From NCBI GenBank assembly GCA_964442495.1, contig CAYTZN010000004.1:1-64000 (forward strand): DNA of 64,000 bases, written 5' to 3'. The stretch comes from CAYTZN01 sp964442495. Its GTDB lineage: Bacteria > Pseudomonadota > Gammaproteobacteria > Legionellales > Legionellaceae. The notes beneath the pieces are model-generated. The model was not told the DNA's origin. It did no database searches and saw only the letters and a list, made by a program, of their open reading frames with translations. The position numbers were made by a program, and so were the translations under genes. Below are positions 1 to 8,483 of the stretch, one piece after another. Each line of letters starts with the position of its first letter. Within the stretch, counting starts at the first letter, position 1.

Positions 1-2
1 GA

Positions 3-80
3 GAGCCAGTACAAAATTGTCGTATAGGGGTGTCTAAAAAATCGCGGCAAGATCAGTATAAAGTCGATCAGAAGTTATAA
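3..80 (+). other. Possible 3' end of an unidentified plus-strand gene
   Basis: One forward frame is open from the window edge to a TAA at 78-80, giving a 25-residue charged tail that ends in DQKL. It would converge on gloA, whose stop lies 4 bases further on. Nothing identifies the protein, and an open stretch this short can occur by chance, so it is noted only as a candidate edge gene. Confidence 0.15.
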
Positions 81-84
81 TGAG

Positions 85-525
85 CTACCATCGCCCAATA
101 TTTGGTTCGCTGGCCCAGGGCTCTTGTTTTGGAAGGGGCAAGCCTTTTTGCAGTAGTTCGATGGAAATATTATCGGGCGAGCGAATAAATGCCATGTAAC
201 CGTCTCGCGGAGGTCTGTTGATAATAACCCCCATTTCTTTTAAACGTTGGCAGGTTTCATAAATATTGTCGACGCCAAAGGCTAAGTGCCCAAAATTTCG
301 TCCCTCTTCATAAAAAACATCATCCCAATTGTAGGTGAGCTCAAGTAATGGCCCTTGAGTTGCATTGACTTGCGCTATGTCGCTGGGCGCCGCTAGAAAA
401 ACCAGCGTGTAACGACCTGTTTCATGCTCAGTACGCTTAATTTTAATTAAACCAAGTTTTTGGCAGTAAAATTCAAGAGAGATATCTAAGTTGGATACCC
501 TGACCATCGTGTGTAAATAATGCAT
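85..525 (-). CDS. gloA: Lactoylglutathione lyase (glyoxalase I)
   Basis: Glyoxalase I isomerises the hemithioacetal of methylglyoxal and glutathione to S-lactoylglutathione in the cytoplasm. The 146-aa protein is one VOC-fold unit that aligns end to end with E. coli GloA (LHTMxRV at the N-terminus, LELTYNW in the middle). The four metal ligands expected for the family are visible as H5, E62, H80 and E123. A C-terminal extension of about 18 residues (PKQEPWASEPNIGRW region) goes beyond the E. coli protein. It stands alone, ending close to the window edge and starting about 140 bp from the end of infA. Identification is firm; the metal (Ni or Zn) cannot be read from sequence. Confidence 0.93.
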   Translation of the reverse strand: MHYLHTMVRVSNLDISLEFYCQKLGLIKIKRTEHETGRYTLVFLAAPSDIAQVNATQGPLLELTYNWDDVFYEEGRNFGHLAFGVDNIYETCQRLKEMGVIINRPPRDGYMAFIRSPDNISIELLQKGLPLPKQEPWASEPNIGRW

Positions 526-666
526 GCCAAATTTTCCTCAAGGTATAGCTTAATGAGTATAGACAATTTTATTGCCAATATTATTTACCTTAAGGCAATA
601 GAATCGAGGAAATAAGGCAGATGGGACGGATATTTAGCGCGCAATTGCATTAAGACCTTTTTCGAG

Positions 667-888
667 TTAGTTTTTATCACGAAAAATGATACGACCTTTG
701 CTTAAATCATAGGGTGTTAATTCGACTTTAACTTTATCACCAGTTAGGATGCGAATGTAGTTTTTACGCATACGACCAGAAATATGTGCGGTAACAACGT
801 GTCCATTTTCAAGTTCAACACGAAACATGGTGTTTGGCAGGGTATCGATTACTGTGCCTACCATTTCTATATGATCTTCTTTTGCCAT
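667..888 (-). CDS. infA: Translation initiation factor IF-1
   Basis: IF-1 is the S1/OB-fold factor that binds the 30S A site during initiation. The 73-aa product is nearly identical to E. coli IF-1 through MAKEDxIEM, the NTMFRVELENG strand and the C-terminal DLSKGRIIFR. The frame is open 14 codons further upstream, but the family always starts at MAKED and a GAGAG Shine-Dalgarno sits just before the ATG at 888, so that start is used. It appears monocistronic, with gloA downstream and an OMP gene upstream on the same strand. Very high certainty. Confidence 0.98.
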   Translation of the reverse strand: MAKEDHIEMVGTVIDTLPNTMFRVELENGHVVTAHISGRMRKNYIRILTGDKVKVELTPYDLSKGRIIFRDKN

Positions 889-1033
889 AAATCTCTCAGA
901 GATGAAACGAATAATCCGCAGATAGTGCACTAAAAAACAAAAAATGGCAAATCATGCGTGGTCGTTAAATAGCTTAGACCTCAATTTACCTCGCTTAATG
1001 AGAGGTATTTAGTAATCATCCTATATTTCTGGA

Positions 1034-1054
1034 TCCTGCGGACAAGCCGCAGGA
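1034..1054. repeat. Perfect 8-bp hairpin with GCGGCTTGTCCGC core (REP-like)
   Basis: Arms 1034-1041 and 1047-1054 (TCCTGCGG and its complement) enclose a 5-nt loop. It lies 25 bp beyond the stop of the downstream OMP copy, so it could act as that gene's terminator, but no T-run follows on either strand. The core GCGGCTTGTCC recurs in related form in other hairpins of this window (18641-18668 and 30957-31002), which fits a short dispersed palindrome better than a terminator. Confidence 0.55.
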
Positions 1055-1078
1055 CGTTGAAAATCAGGATAATAGGAT

Positions 1079-1783
1079 TTAGATGGTGTATATCAAAGAC
1101 ACCCCAATCACATTAGATGATGTTTTAAAATCAAACTGTTGACTGGATAGTATGGGGCTATAGGTGCCAAATCTAGGCGCATAAGTATAATAATAATCAA
1201 CTGATGCGGCAAAATGTTTGCTAAATCCATATGTAATGCCCGCACCAAAGCGACCGTTTACGAAGTTAGCTCTGTCTGCTACAGCTTGTTCTGGAATAAT
1301 TACACCTTGTTGATTCATGCTTACATTTGTAAAGGCCATGCCCACTCGTCCGTAAACCAGTACGTTAGAATTTAATCTATAACCAGGCAATAGATCGAGA
1401 GAAAAAGAGTTATCAATTGTATATTTATTTTCAAATGCTGTAGAAGTCGCTATTAATCCATTGCGATTAAACTTGGCAACACGAGGTGTGAGAAGATTTG
1501 CCTCTCCCCCCAAGTATAAATTATTCAAGAAAGTTTGGCCGTAGCCTAGAAACGCATTTCCAAGAGCAGTTGTATTGTTTGCTGATATGTTAATGACATT
1601 AGCCACTGTGGGCGCCGCTGTCGTGAATTTATTGTGGTTTATTGATGCAGATACGCCGGCGCCTAAATACACACCTTCTTTGGGGTTAAAGTCTTCGACG
1701 ATGGGTCCCATTGTTCCGGCTATAGAGGAGCCTGTGCTTAATAATAGAAGCACCGTGGATAATTTATTTAATTTAAAATTCAT
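1079..1783 (-). CDS. Outer-membrane beta-barrel protein, tandem copy 1
   Basis: A 234-aa secreted protein: signal peptide of about 22 residues (MNFKLNKLSTVLLLL...SSIA), then a mature end GTMGPIVED. Alternating hydrophobic/polar strands follow (LYLGGEANL, LDLLPGYRLN, VLVYGRVGMAF, FGAGITYGF, ASVDYYYTY), and the last residues (VIGVSLIYTI) are an aromatic-ended final strand typical of OMPs. The length and strand pattern suggest an eight-stranded OmpA/opacity-like barrel. The AGTMGP mature end is characteristic of Legionella outer-membrane proteins. It lies 83 bp downstream of a close paralogue with the same signal peptide. AAGGAT precedes the start at good spacing. The ligand or role is unknown. 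Confidence 0.85.
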   Translation of the reverse strand: MNFKLNKLSTVLLLLSTGSSIAGTMGPIVEDFNPKEGVYLGAGVSASINHNKFTTAAPTVANVINISANNTTALGNAFLGYGQTFLNNLYLGGEANLLTPRVAKFNRNGLIATSTAFENKYTIDNSFSLDLLPGYRLNSNVLVYGRVGMAFTNVSMNQQGVIIPEQAVADRANFVNGRFGAGITYGFSKHFAASVDYYYTYAPRFGTYSPILSSQQFDFKTSSNVIGVSLIYTI

Positions 1784-1797
1784 TTTAATATCCTTAT
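1637..1797. repeat. 161-bp exact repeat, copy 1 (OMP 5' end)
   Basis: This segment covers the signal peptide, the first ~48 codons and the Shine-Dalgarno region of OMP copy 1. It is identical base for base to 2425-2585 (offset 788), while flanking parts of the two genes have diverged, suggesting recent duplication or gene conversion. Confidence 0.9.
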
Positions 1798-1866
1798 TGT
1801 TTTATCTGAAATGGAAGCTTGTTCATGCTTGGATTTATTTCAATGTATTTTATTGTTGCAGCGACT

Positions 1867-2571
1867 TTAGACCGTGTATACCAAAGACATACCAATCACA
1901 TTAGACGATGTTTTAAAGTCCAATTGAACCGGTAGAATTGGGCTGTAGGTTCCAAATCTAGGAGCATAGGTGTAATAATAATCGACAGATGCTGCGAAGT
2001 GTTTGGTAAACCCATAGGTAACACCCGCACCAAACCGACCGTTCACGAAGTTAGCGCTTTCTGCTATATTTTGTGTTGCAAGAGTTACGCCTTGTTGATT
2101 CATGTTCACATTCGTAAAGGCCATGCCCACTCGCCCATAAACCAGTACGTTAGAATTTAATCTATAACCTGGCAATAAGTCGAGAGAAAAAGAGTTGTCA
2201 ATTGTGTATTTATTATCAAATACATTGGATGCAAAGACTACCCCGGGTCGACTATTAAATTTAGCCACGCGAGGAGTGAGAAGATTTGCTTCCCCTCCCA
2301 AATACAAGTTGTTCATGAAGGTGTGTCCGTAGCCTAAAAACGCGTTTCCTAACGCAGTTGTATTATTGGCTGAAACATTAACAGTAACGCCTGTCAGTGG
2401 GGCAGTTGGCGTAAGTTTATTGTTGTTTATTGATGCAGATACGCCGGCGCCTAAATACACACCTTCTTTGGGGTTAAAGTCTTCGACGATGGGTCCCATT
2501 GTTCCGGCTATAGAGGAGCCTGTGCTTAATAATAGAAGCACCGTGGATAATTTATTTAATTTAAAATTCAT
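1867..2571 (-). CDS. Outer-membrane beta-barrel protein, tandem copy 2
   Basis: Also 234 aa, paralogous to the gene immediately downstream. The first ~49 residues are the same apart from one position (SINNNK versus SINHNK). The central loop regions differ, for instance TPTAPLTGVTVNV against TTAAPTVANVINI and SRPGVVFASNVF against NRNGLIATSTAF. The membrane strands and the C-terminal strand (VIGMSLVYTV) are conserved. This pattern, with variable loops between conserved strands, is what one expects of surface-exposed barrels under selection. A Shine-Dalgarno (AAGGAT) lies 6 bases before the ATG. The 170 bp upstream separate it from the deacetylase gene, so it probably has its own promoter and may be co-transcribed with copy 1. 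Confidence 0.85.
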   Translation of the reverse strand: MNFKLNKLSTVLLLLSTGSSIAGTMGPIVEDFNPKEGVYLGAGVSASINNNKLTPTAPLTGVTVNVSANNTTALGNAFLGYGHTFMNNLYLGGEANLLTPRVAKFNSRPGVVFASNVFDNKYTIDNSFSLDLLPGYRLNSNVLVYGRVGMAFTNVNMNQQGVTLATQNIAESANFVNGRFGAGVTYGFTKHFAASVDYYYTYAPRFGTYSPILPVQLDFKTSSNVIGMSLVYTV

Positions 2572-2585
2572 TTTAATATCCTTAT
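2425..2585. repeat. 161-bp exact repeat, copy 2 (OMP 5' end)
   Basis: Partner of 1637-1797; identical over all 161 bases, covering Shine-Dalgarno, signal peptide and the first mature residues of OMP copy 2. Identity stops abruptly at both ends (G/T at the inner edge, T/C at the outer edge). Confidence 0.9.
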
Positions 2586-2741
2586 CGTTAATGGTGGGGA
2601 AGAGTCTTGTTAATCAATACGTTACACGTTACTTTCAAATGCACAAAACAAAGCAGGTGCAGTTAAGTTAATATTTCCCTGTAGATTTACAGTTTTTTAA
2701 CTGGCTGTCAATTTTGTTTGTTCAAAACGTATCCTGTGTTT

Positions 2742-3563
2742 TTAATCCCAGGCCAGAAATTTATCATTAGCGGCAGTATCGGTTGGTTTGGGAGCTAAAG
2801 GGGCGGCTTCTGTAGGCTCATTTAATGCGTCATTTAAACTTACAAAATTAAAGCCATTCTGCTTATAGAGGTTAATAATATCAGGTAAAACATAAGCGTT
2901 AAGAAGGTTGGCATGGATCAATAAAATTTGAGCTTGATTGGGAGTGTGTGCATAACGGTTATGTTCTTCTGCTTTTAAGGTTTGCTGCCAAATAAAATCA
3001 AGGTAGCACGGCTTTAATACAGTGAGAAAATGGCGTCTTTCAGCTTCGGGAACAGATAAGAGGAGTTGGTTAAATATAAAATCTTTACTGTCAATGCTAA
3101 TCGGTGCAATGTGATAATTTTTAGAGGAAAGATATTGCTGAATCTTGTTTTTCTTTTCGCCTGAGCCAATGACTAAATAAGGATAACGGAAGTATTTAGG
3201 TTCGCTCATTAGGGGGGATAAAATTTTGTCAGCGGCATCGATGTCTTGAATGTACCCTAGGGCATCCATTCGGTTTAAATTGTTGTGCGACAAGGTATGG
3301 TTTCCCAGGCTCAAGCCTGCCTCGCGAAATTTCCGAAGCATGGGCAGATTTTGAGGGGTAACCTCTTTAGCAATAACAAACCCCGTGGCTGGCGTATCGT
3401 TAGCCTTAAATGCTTCAATGATCATGTTAAGATGAAAATTTTTACTGTCACCTACAAACGGTAAATCATCAATGGTGACAGCAACGTCTCTTCGTAATGC
3501 AAAACTAGAATTTGCAAGCGCAGTTAAAAAAAGACCAACAATAAGAATGTTTTTTTTAGACAA
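2742..3563 (-). CDS. Secreted polysaccharide deacetylase (NodB-like)
   Basis: A 273-aa carbohydrate esterase 4 family protein predicted to remove acetyl groups from N-acetylated glycans such as peptidoglycan or exopolysaccharide. The signal peptide is residues 1-22. The NodB motifs appear in order: TIDDLP (D32, D33), HTLSH with metal-binding H89 and H93, RYPY at 126-129, and LLIHAN with H217 as the catalytic His. The C-terminal ~25 residues (EPTEAAPLAPKPTD) are a Pro/Ala-rich tail outside the domain. All key residues are present, so it should be active in the periplasm or outside. The nearest neighbours are the OMP pair; a functional link is not evident. Confidence 0.87.
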   Translation of the reverse strand: MSKKNILIVGLFLTALANSSFALRRDVAVTIDDLPFVGDSKNFHLNMIIEAFKANDTPATGFVIAKEVTPQNLPMLRKFREAGLSLGNHTLSHNNLNRMDALGYIQDIDAADKILSPLMSEPKYFRYPYLVIGSGEKKNKIQQYLSSKNYHIAPISIDSKDFIFNQLLLSVPEAERRHFLTVLKPCYLDFIWQQTLKAEEHNRYAHTPNQAQILLIHANLLNAYVLPDIINLYKQNGFNFVSLNDALNEPTEAAPLAPKPTDTAANDKFLAWD

Positions 3564-3730
3564 AATGTATCCTAGAAAATGATTAAAGGCTTCTTAAGCA
3601 TGTCTGCTCACCGCCCATAAATGTAAAAATAATATCATATATAACAAGAATGAAACAGTCTGGATAACGGTATGGTGTGTTATTTAAAATAAACAGAATA
3701 ATGCTATTGTTTTAAGTCTTGGGCTTAAGT

Positions 3731-3761
3731 GAACAAGATAGTTTTAAAATCTATCTTGTTC
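3731..3761 (-). terminator. Perfect 11-bp hairpin downstream of the 143-aa gene
   Basis: Arms 3731-3741 and 3751-3761 (GAACAAGATAG and its complement) with a 9-nt loop, 12 bp beyond the stop of the minus-strand 143-aa gene. No strong T-run follows on the minus strand, so termination is inferred from the stem and position. Confidence 0.55.
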
Positions 3762-3773
3762 TTTGGAGTGGCA

Positions 3774-4205
3774 TTAATTTTTAAATGAGGTGCTCAATGT
3801 TTTTTCTGTGGCTTCCTCTGCTTCCCTTGCAGTTCTCATTGCTTTTTGGTAAGCGCCAGACGTTAAAAATGCATTGTTTGCGATATGAAGTGTTCCATCT
3901 ACGAGACTGACTCCAATCTCTTGTGCTCCTGGTGTTTGGTGGTTTTCTTTTGGTGATGATGTTGGAAGAAGATCAACGGCTATTTTTCCAGAAAAAAACA
4001 GGTTTAGAGTTCCAACAGCTTTCAATTCCCATACAGAAGCGCCAGGCCTGAATGCATTCACCGTAAGCAGGTGAATAATAATATCCGCGCTTTTTTTCAT
4101 TGTGTTGTGTGGATTTGTTAGTAGATCGGCAAATGCCAAGGTAGCTGCTGCTAAGTTGATTCTTTGCAAGTTTAGTGCTTGCTTATCTGGGTTAAAAAAT
4201 CGCAT
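3774..4205 (-). CDS. Unknown 143-aa protein with Glu-rich C-terminus
   Basis: I do not recognise this protein. It has no signal peptide or membrane segment; the N-terminal half is Leu/Ala-rich helix (INLAAATLAFADLL), the middle has short strands (VDLLPTSSP, GVSLVDGTLHI), and the end is helical. The last 14 residues begin EEATE, fitting the EExxE E-block seen near the C-terminus of many Dot/Icm type IV effectors, followed by small and polar residues. It stands alone between trxB and the deacetylase, with its own downstream hairpin. Effector status is a weak inference from the tail and context only. Confidence 0.6.
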   Translation of the reverse strand: MRFFNPDKQALNLQRINLAAATLAFADLLTNPHNTMKKSADIIIHLLTVNAFRPGASVWELKAVGTLNLFFSGKIAVDLLPTSSPKENHQTPGAQEIGVSLVDGTLHIANNAFLTSGAYQKAMRTAREAEEATEKTLSTSFKN

Positions 4206-4356
4206 GTTTAATTTTCCTTGTTATTGTTAATTAAAAAATGAAGAGTAGATAGTTGTTCTGGACATATTATACGCATGTAGCCTTGCAATCTGGCTCCCTT
4301 CAGCCCATCAAAGATGAGAACATTCATAAAGAGACGCTTGGCTTTAAGCCTCTATC

Positions 4357-5316
4357 CTATTCCGTAACACAGTCTAAATGTTTTTCAGCATCAAGTGCGG
4401 CCATACATCCGAAACCTGCGGAGGTTACTGCTTGTCGATAAACATGATCAGCCACATCCCCACAAGCAAATACACCAGGAATGTTGGTGGCAGTTGCCAT
4501 GCCCTCTAAACCTGAACGAATTTTTAAATAACCACTTTCATTCATGTCCAACTGTCCTTTGAATAAATCGGTATTGGGTGTGTGGCCAATGGCAATGAAC
4601 ACACCATCTAGGGCTAAATCTTCAGATTGATGGGTTAAAACGTTACGTACGCGGGCACCGGTGACTTTCAAATTATCACCCAATACTTCTTCGAGAGTGC
4701 AATTCCACATTAATTTTACGTTACCATTTTTGGCTTTTTCAAAGAGTTTTTCTTGCAGGATTTTTTCCGAGCGCAGAGAATCGCGTCGATGAATCAAGGT
4801 CACTGAGGCCGCGATATTTGATAAATACAACGCTTCTTCAACAGCGGTATTTCCACCGCCGACCACACAAACGGCTTTATTGCGAAAGAAAAAGCCATCA
4901 CAAGTGGCGCAAGCAGAAACTCCGCGGCTTTGATAGGCTTTTTCTGAATCTAATCCGATGTAACGCGCAGATGCCCCTGTTGCAATAATTAATGCATCAC
5001 ACGTGTAAGATTCGTTATCTCCTTTTAGAAGAAAAGGTCGCTCTTGGAAATTAACGTGTGTAATTTGGTCGAAGATAATGTCTGTTTGAAAACGTTCGGC
5101 ATGTTTTTGCATGCGTTCCATGAGCGCAGGACCTTGTAAGCCCTCCACGTCTCCTGGCCAATTGTCCACATCTGTTGTGGTGGTTAATTGACCACCAGGT
5201 TGCATGCCAGTAATAAGAACGGGGTTTAAATTAGCCCTTGCTGCATAAACAGCAGCGGTATAACCCGCAGGGCCTGAGCCGAGAATAATCAGACGATGGT
5301 GTTTTATTGCGCTCAT
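4357..5316 (-). CDS. trxB: Thioredoxin reductase
   Basis: Flavoenzyme that passes electrons from NADPH to thioredoxin in the cytoplasm. The 319-aa length matches E. coli TrxB. Visible are the N-terminal FAD dinucleotide fold (GSGPAGYTAAVYAARA), the redox-active CATC pair in SACATCDGFF, the NADPH-binding VVGGGNTAVEEA segment, and the C-terminal FAD motif GVFACGDVAD. It is divergent from ftsK; the ~180 bp between them must hold both promoters. Identification is certain. Confidence 0.97.
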   Translation of the reverse strand: MSAIKHHRLIILGSGPAGYTAAVYAARANLNPVLITGMQPGGQLTTTTDVDNWPGDVEGLQGPALMERMQKHAERFQTDIIFDQITHVNFQERPFLLKGDNESYTCDALIIATGASARYIGLDSEKAYQSRGVSACATCDGFFFRNKAVCVVGGGNTAVEEALYLSNIAASVTLIHRRDSLRSEKILQEKLFEKAKNGNVKLMWNCTLEEVLGDNLKVTGARVRNVLTHQSEDLALDGVFIAIGHTPNTDLFKGQLDMNESGYLKIRSGLEGMATATNIPGVFACGDVADHVYRQAVTSAGFGCMAALDAEKHLDCVTE

Positions 5317-5494
5317 TTTTATTAGCCTTTAAAAGACATAGTGCTCTTTAATTTAACACGCAGTGCTTCGATTGCCAATTTTTAAGGGGCATCGGTAGCG
5401 TATGCTAGTATTTTTTATTTTGTACTAAAGAACAGCTTTGTGATTATGTTAAGATGACAAATAGTATGATAAAAAACGATGCTTTAAAACACTT

Positions 5495-7843
5495 ATGACA
5501 AAACAACGAACGGGTAACCAGGCTGGCAACCCTAAAACAGCCTTGCCACATTTTGTGGTTAAACGACTTAGCGAAGGTAGCTTTATTTTAGTGTTAACCA
5601 CCGCTTTGTTTGTCTTATTATCACTGCTGACCTACCAAGGGGGCGATCCTGGTGTGTCTCATGCAAGTCAACATGCGTCTTACATAGAAAATGCAGGGGG
5701 GCGTGTAGGTGCGTATGTGGCTGATGCCCTTTATTTAGTCTTTGGGTATCTTTCTTATTTATTGCCTCTTTGTTTTGCTTATGTGGGGTGGATGATATTA
5801 AAAGACCATCGTGCGTTAAGGGTTGTGAATAAACCTATGTTATTGCTGCGAGGCATGGGTTTAGTGTTTATGTTGTGCGGGGGATGTGGTTTATTAAATT
5901 TAGAATGGACGCCTTCACATCTCATGTTTGACAGTGCAGGTGGGCTGGTTGGTAACTGCATGGCACACGGCCTGAACGGTGCTCTTAATCTCCAAGGTGC
6001 TACTTTAATACTGCTTGCCATGTTGTTGGTGGGAGTGACATGGTTAACAGGGCTTTCTTGGGTCCATGCCACTGAAGTTATTGGTTACTACACACTGTTT
6101 GCGTTGCGCCTTAGTCTTTACGTTGCCCGTGTTGGTTCGCATCTTATCCATTCAAGTATCATGCGCTTTAAAGCCCGTGAAAAAGCACCCACGGCTCAAC
6201 GTGCTATAACCACGGTAAATGCTTCTAAAATAAACAAAGAGCGCGCTTTGCCGCTGATTAGTCCTGTTTTGGTTAAAGAAAAACCCGCTCCAATAAAACC
6301 CGCAACGGTTTTAAGAGAGCCTTCTGCGGTTAAAACCCACTTTATAGGTGGCGCTTTGCCTTCGTTAGAGCTATTGGATAAGGGCCAGCCTGGCGCGCCA
6401 ATGGGTGGTTATACCCATCAAGAGCTAGAAGTATTGTCCCGTGATGTCGAACAATATTTACTTGATTTTGGTATTCAAGCTGATGTTGTGGCGGTGCATC
6501 CGGGGCCTGTGATCACGCGGTTTGAATTACAGCTAGCAGCAGGGATTAAAGTTAGTAAATTATCAGCGCTTGCAAAAGATCTTGCGCGTTCTTTATCGGT
6601 TACCAGCGTGCGCGTGGTTGAAATTATTCCTGGAAAAACGGTTGTGGGTATTGAATTGCCCAATCAAAATCGAGCCATGGTGTGTTTATCAGAAGTATTG
6701 TCGGCTGAAGTGTATCAACAAGCTCATTCACCGCTAACGTTGGCACTAGGGGTTGATATTGCAGGACACCCTATGGTGGTTGATCTTGCAAAAATGCCGC
6801 ATTTGTTGGTTGCCGGCACGACAGGTTCAGGCAAATCGGTGGGTATAAATGCTATGATTTTAAGCCTTTTGTTTAAGGCTACTCCTGAGCAAGTGCGTTT
6901 GATCATGGTCGATCCGAAAATGTTAGAACTCTCCGTTTATGATGGTATTCCGCATTTATTAACGCCAGTGGTCACCGACATGAAGGAAGCGGCCAGTGCG
7001 TTGCGCTGGTGTGTGGCTGAAATGGAGCGGCGTTATCGGTTAATGGCGTCTTTGGGCGTTCGTAATTTAGCAGGCTATAACACAAAGCTTGCCGAGGCCA
7101 TAGAGCGAGGTGAGCCTTTAACTGACCCACTATGGAAGCCTACGGACTCTATGGACATGCAAGCACCTCTCTTAACGTCATTGCCTTATGTGGTTGTTAT
7201 CATTGATGAATTGGCCGACATGATGATGGTTGTCGGTAAAAAAGTTGAACAACTCATTGCTCGTATTGCGCAAAAAGCTCGCGCTGCGGGTATTCACCTG
7301 ATTTTAGCCACCCAACGTCCTTCCGTGGATGTTTTGACAGGGCTCATAAAATCTAATATTCCCACACGAATTTCATTTCAAGTGTCGTCAAAAATTGATT
7401 CTCGTACTATCCTTGATCAACAAGGAGCAGAACAATTATTGGGCCATGGAGACATGTTGTTCCTCGCTCCGGGGACGGGCGCGCCGTTGCGTGTTCATGG
7501 TGCTTTTGTGGATGATAAAGAAGTACACCGTATTGCTGATGATTGGCGTGCGCGTGGCCAACCTGAATATATTGAAGAAATCACCAGCATCAGTGATGGT
7601 CTTGAAAATGGCTATGGGGAAGAAGCTCAATCGACTGAAGAAAGCGACCCTCTTTACGATCAAGCGGTTGAGTTTGTGATTCAAACCCGTAAAGCAAGCA
7701 TTTCATCGGTACAGCGCCGTTTAAAGGTAGGCTATAACCGTGCTGCACGTTTGGTCGAGGAAATGGAGCGTACAGGTGTGGTAGGGCCTTTAGAGGGTGG
7801 CTTTAGAGATGTCTTGGTCTCATCTATATCAGAAGAATCGTAA
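5495..7843 (+). CDS. ftsK: DNA translocase FtsK
   Basis: Septal motor that pumps chromosome termini through the closing division site and activates XerCD recombination. At 782 aa it is much shorter than E. coli FtsK because the Pro/Gln-rich linker is missing, as in many gammaproteobacteria. Four hydrophobic segments fill the first ~190 residues. A basic linker (APTAQRAITT...) leads to the RecA-like motor with Walker A AGTTGSGKS (around residue 440-448) and Walker B VVVIIDELAD (about 570). The C-terminal winged-helix gamma domain (from about 715) should read KOPS sites. No obvious Shine-Dalgarno precedes the ATG. It is followed after 31 bp by lolA and rarA, a conserved cluster. Confidence 0.96.
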   Translation: MTKQRTGNQAGNPKTALPHFVVKRLSEGSFILVLTTALFVLLSLLTYQGGDPGVSHASQHASYIENAGGRVGAYVADALYLVFGYLSYLLPLCFAYVGWMILKDHRALRVVNKPMLLLRGMGLVFMLCGGCGLLNLEWTPSHLMFDSAGGLVGNCMAHGLNGALNLQGATLILLAMLLVGVTWLTGLSWVHATEVIGYYTLFALRLSLYVARVGSHLIHSSIMRFKAREKAPTAQRAITTVNASKINKERALPLISPVLVKEKPAPIKPATVLREPSAVKTHFIGGALPSLELLDKGQPGAPMGGYTHQELEVLSRDVEQYLLDFGIQADVVAVHPGPVITRFELQLAAGIKVSKLSALAKDLARSLSVTSVRVVEIIPGKTVVGIELPNQNRAMVCLSEVLSAEVYQQAHSPLTLALGVDIAGHPMVVDLAKMPHLLVAGTTGSGKSVGINAMILSLLFKATPEQVRLIMVDPKMLELSVYDGIPHLLTPVVTDMKEAASALRWCVAEMERRYRLMASLGVRNLAGYNTKLAEAIERGEPLTDPLWKPTDSMDMQAPLLTSLPYVVVIIDELADMMMVVGKKVEQLIARIAQKARAAGIHLILATQRPSVDVLTGLIKSNIPTRISFQVSSKIDSRTILDQQGAEQLLGHGDMLFLAPGTGAPLRVHGAFVDDKEVHRIADDWRARGQPEYIEEITSISDGLENGYGEEAQSTEESDPLYDQAVEFVIQTRKASISSVQRRLKVGYNRAARLVEEMERTGVVGPLEGGFRDVLVSSISEES

Positions 7844-7874
7844 GACGGCTTTGATGATTAAAAAGAGGTAAGTC

Positions 7875-8483
7875 ATGAAAAAAATAATGTTATTATTGTT
7901 CCTTTTGTCAGTAAATACTGCATTTTGCGATGTGGTAAGCGAGACACTTCAGTCTAAGCTAAATGCAATTCGGACCATGAGCGCTTCTTTTCATCAAGTC
8001 GTTAAAGCTAAACAGCGGGAGGTATCTCATTCTTCCGGCACAATGGCGCTATCTCGGCCAGGACGGTTTCGTTGGCAAACCAAAAACCCCATGGAACAAT
8101 TAGTGGTAGCGGATGGTCAACGTTTATGGGTTTATGATGTTGATCTAGAGCAAGTGACTGAAAAAAAACAAGAAAAAGGCTTGGGCGGCACTGCAGCGTT
8201 GTTTTTAAGTGGTTATAACGATACGGTTACCCGTGATTTTGACGTGACAACCTATACAAAAGGTAACACCGTGTATTTTGATCTGCACTCTAAGTCGAAC
8301 AAGGCAAATTTTCAACGGATGAAAATAACGTTTGTGGGCGATGCTTTAAGTGGTCTTGAGTTATTTGATCAACTGGGTCAGCACACGGTCGTGGTGTTAA
8401 GTCAGGTAAAAAATAATCCTACATTGTCCGCTGGTCTATTCAAATTTAAAACACCAAAAGGTGTGGATGTGGTGGAGCAATGA
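7875..8483 (+). CDS. lolA: Outer-membrane lipoprotein carrier LolA
   Basis: Periplasmic chaperone that takes mature lipoproteins from the LolCDE exporter to LolB at the outer membrane. 202 aa, with a signal peptide of about 18 residues (MKKIMLLLFLLSVNTAFC). The family pattern is present: LNAIRTMSASFHQ, GTMALSRPGRFRWQ, WVYDVDLEQVT and a hydrophobic half-barrel. AGAGGT lies just before the start. The stop overlaps the rarA start (ATGA), so translation is probably coupled; ftsK-lolA-rarA is a widespread order. Confidence 0.94.
   Translation: MKKIMLLLFLLSVNTAFCDVVSETLQSKLNAIRTMSASFHQVVKAKQREVSHSSGTMALSRPGRFRWQTKNPMEQLVVADGQRLWVYDVDLEQVTEKKQEKGLGGTAALFLSGYNDTVTRDFDVTTYTKGNTVYFDLHSKSNKANFQRMKITFVGDALSGLELFDQLGQHTVVVLSQVKNNPTLSAGLFKFKTPKGVDVVEQ

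Noticed and set aside
1079..2585. Tandem repeats as a mobile element or CRISPR
   Set aside because: Only two copies, each a complete OMP gene, without transposase, terminal inverted repeats or spacer structure.
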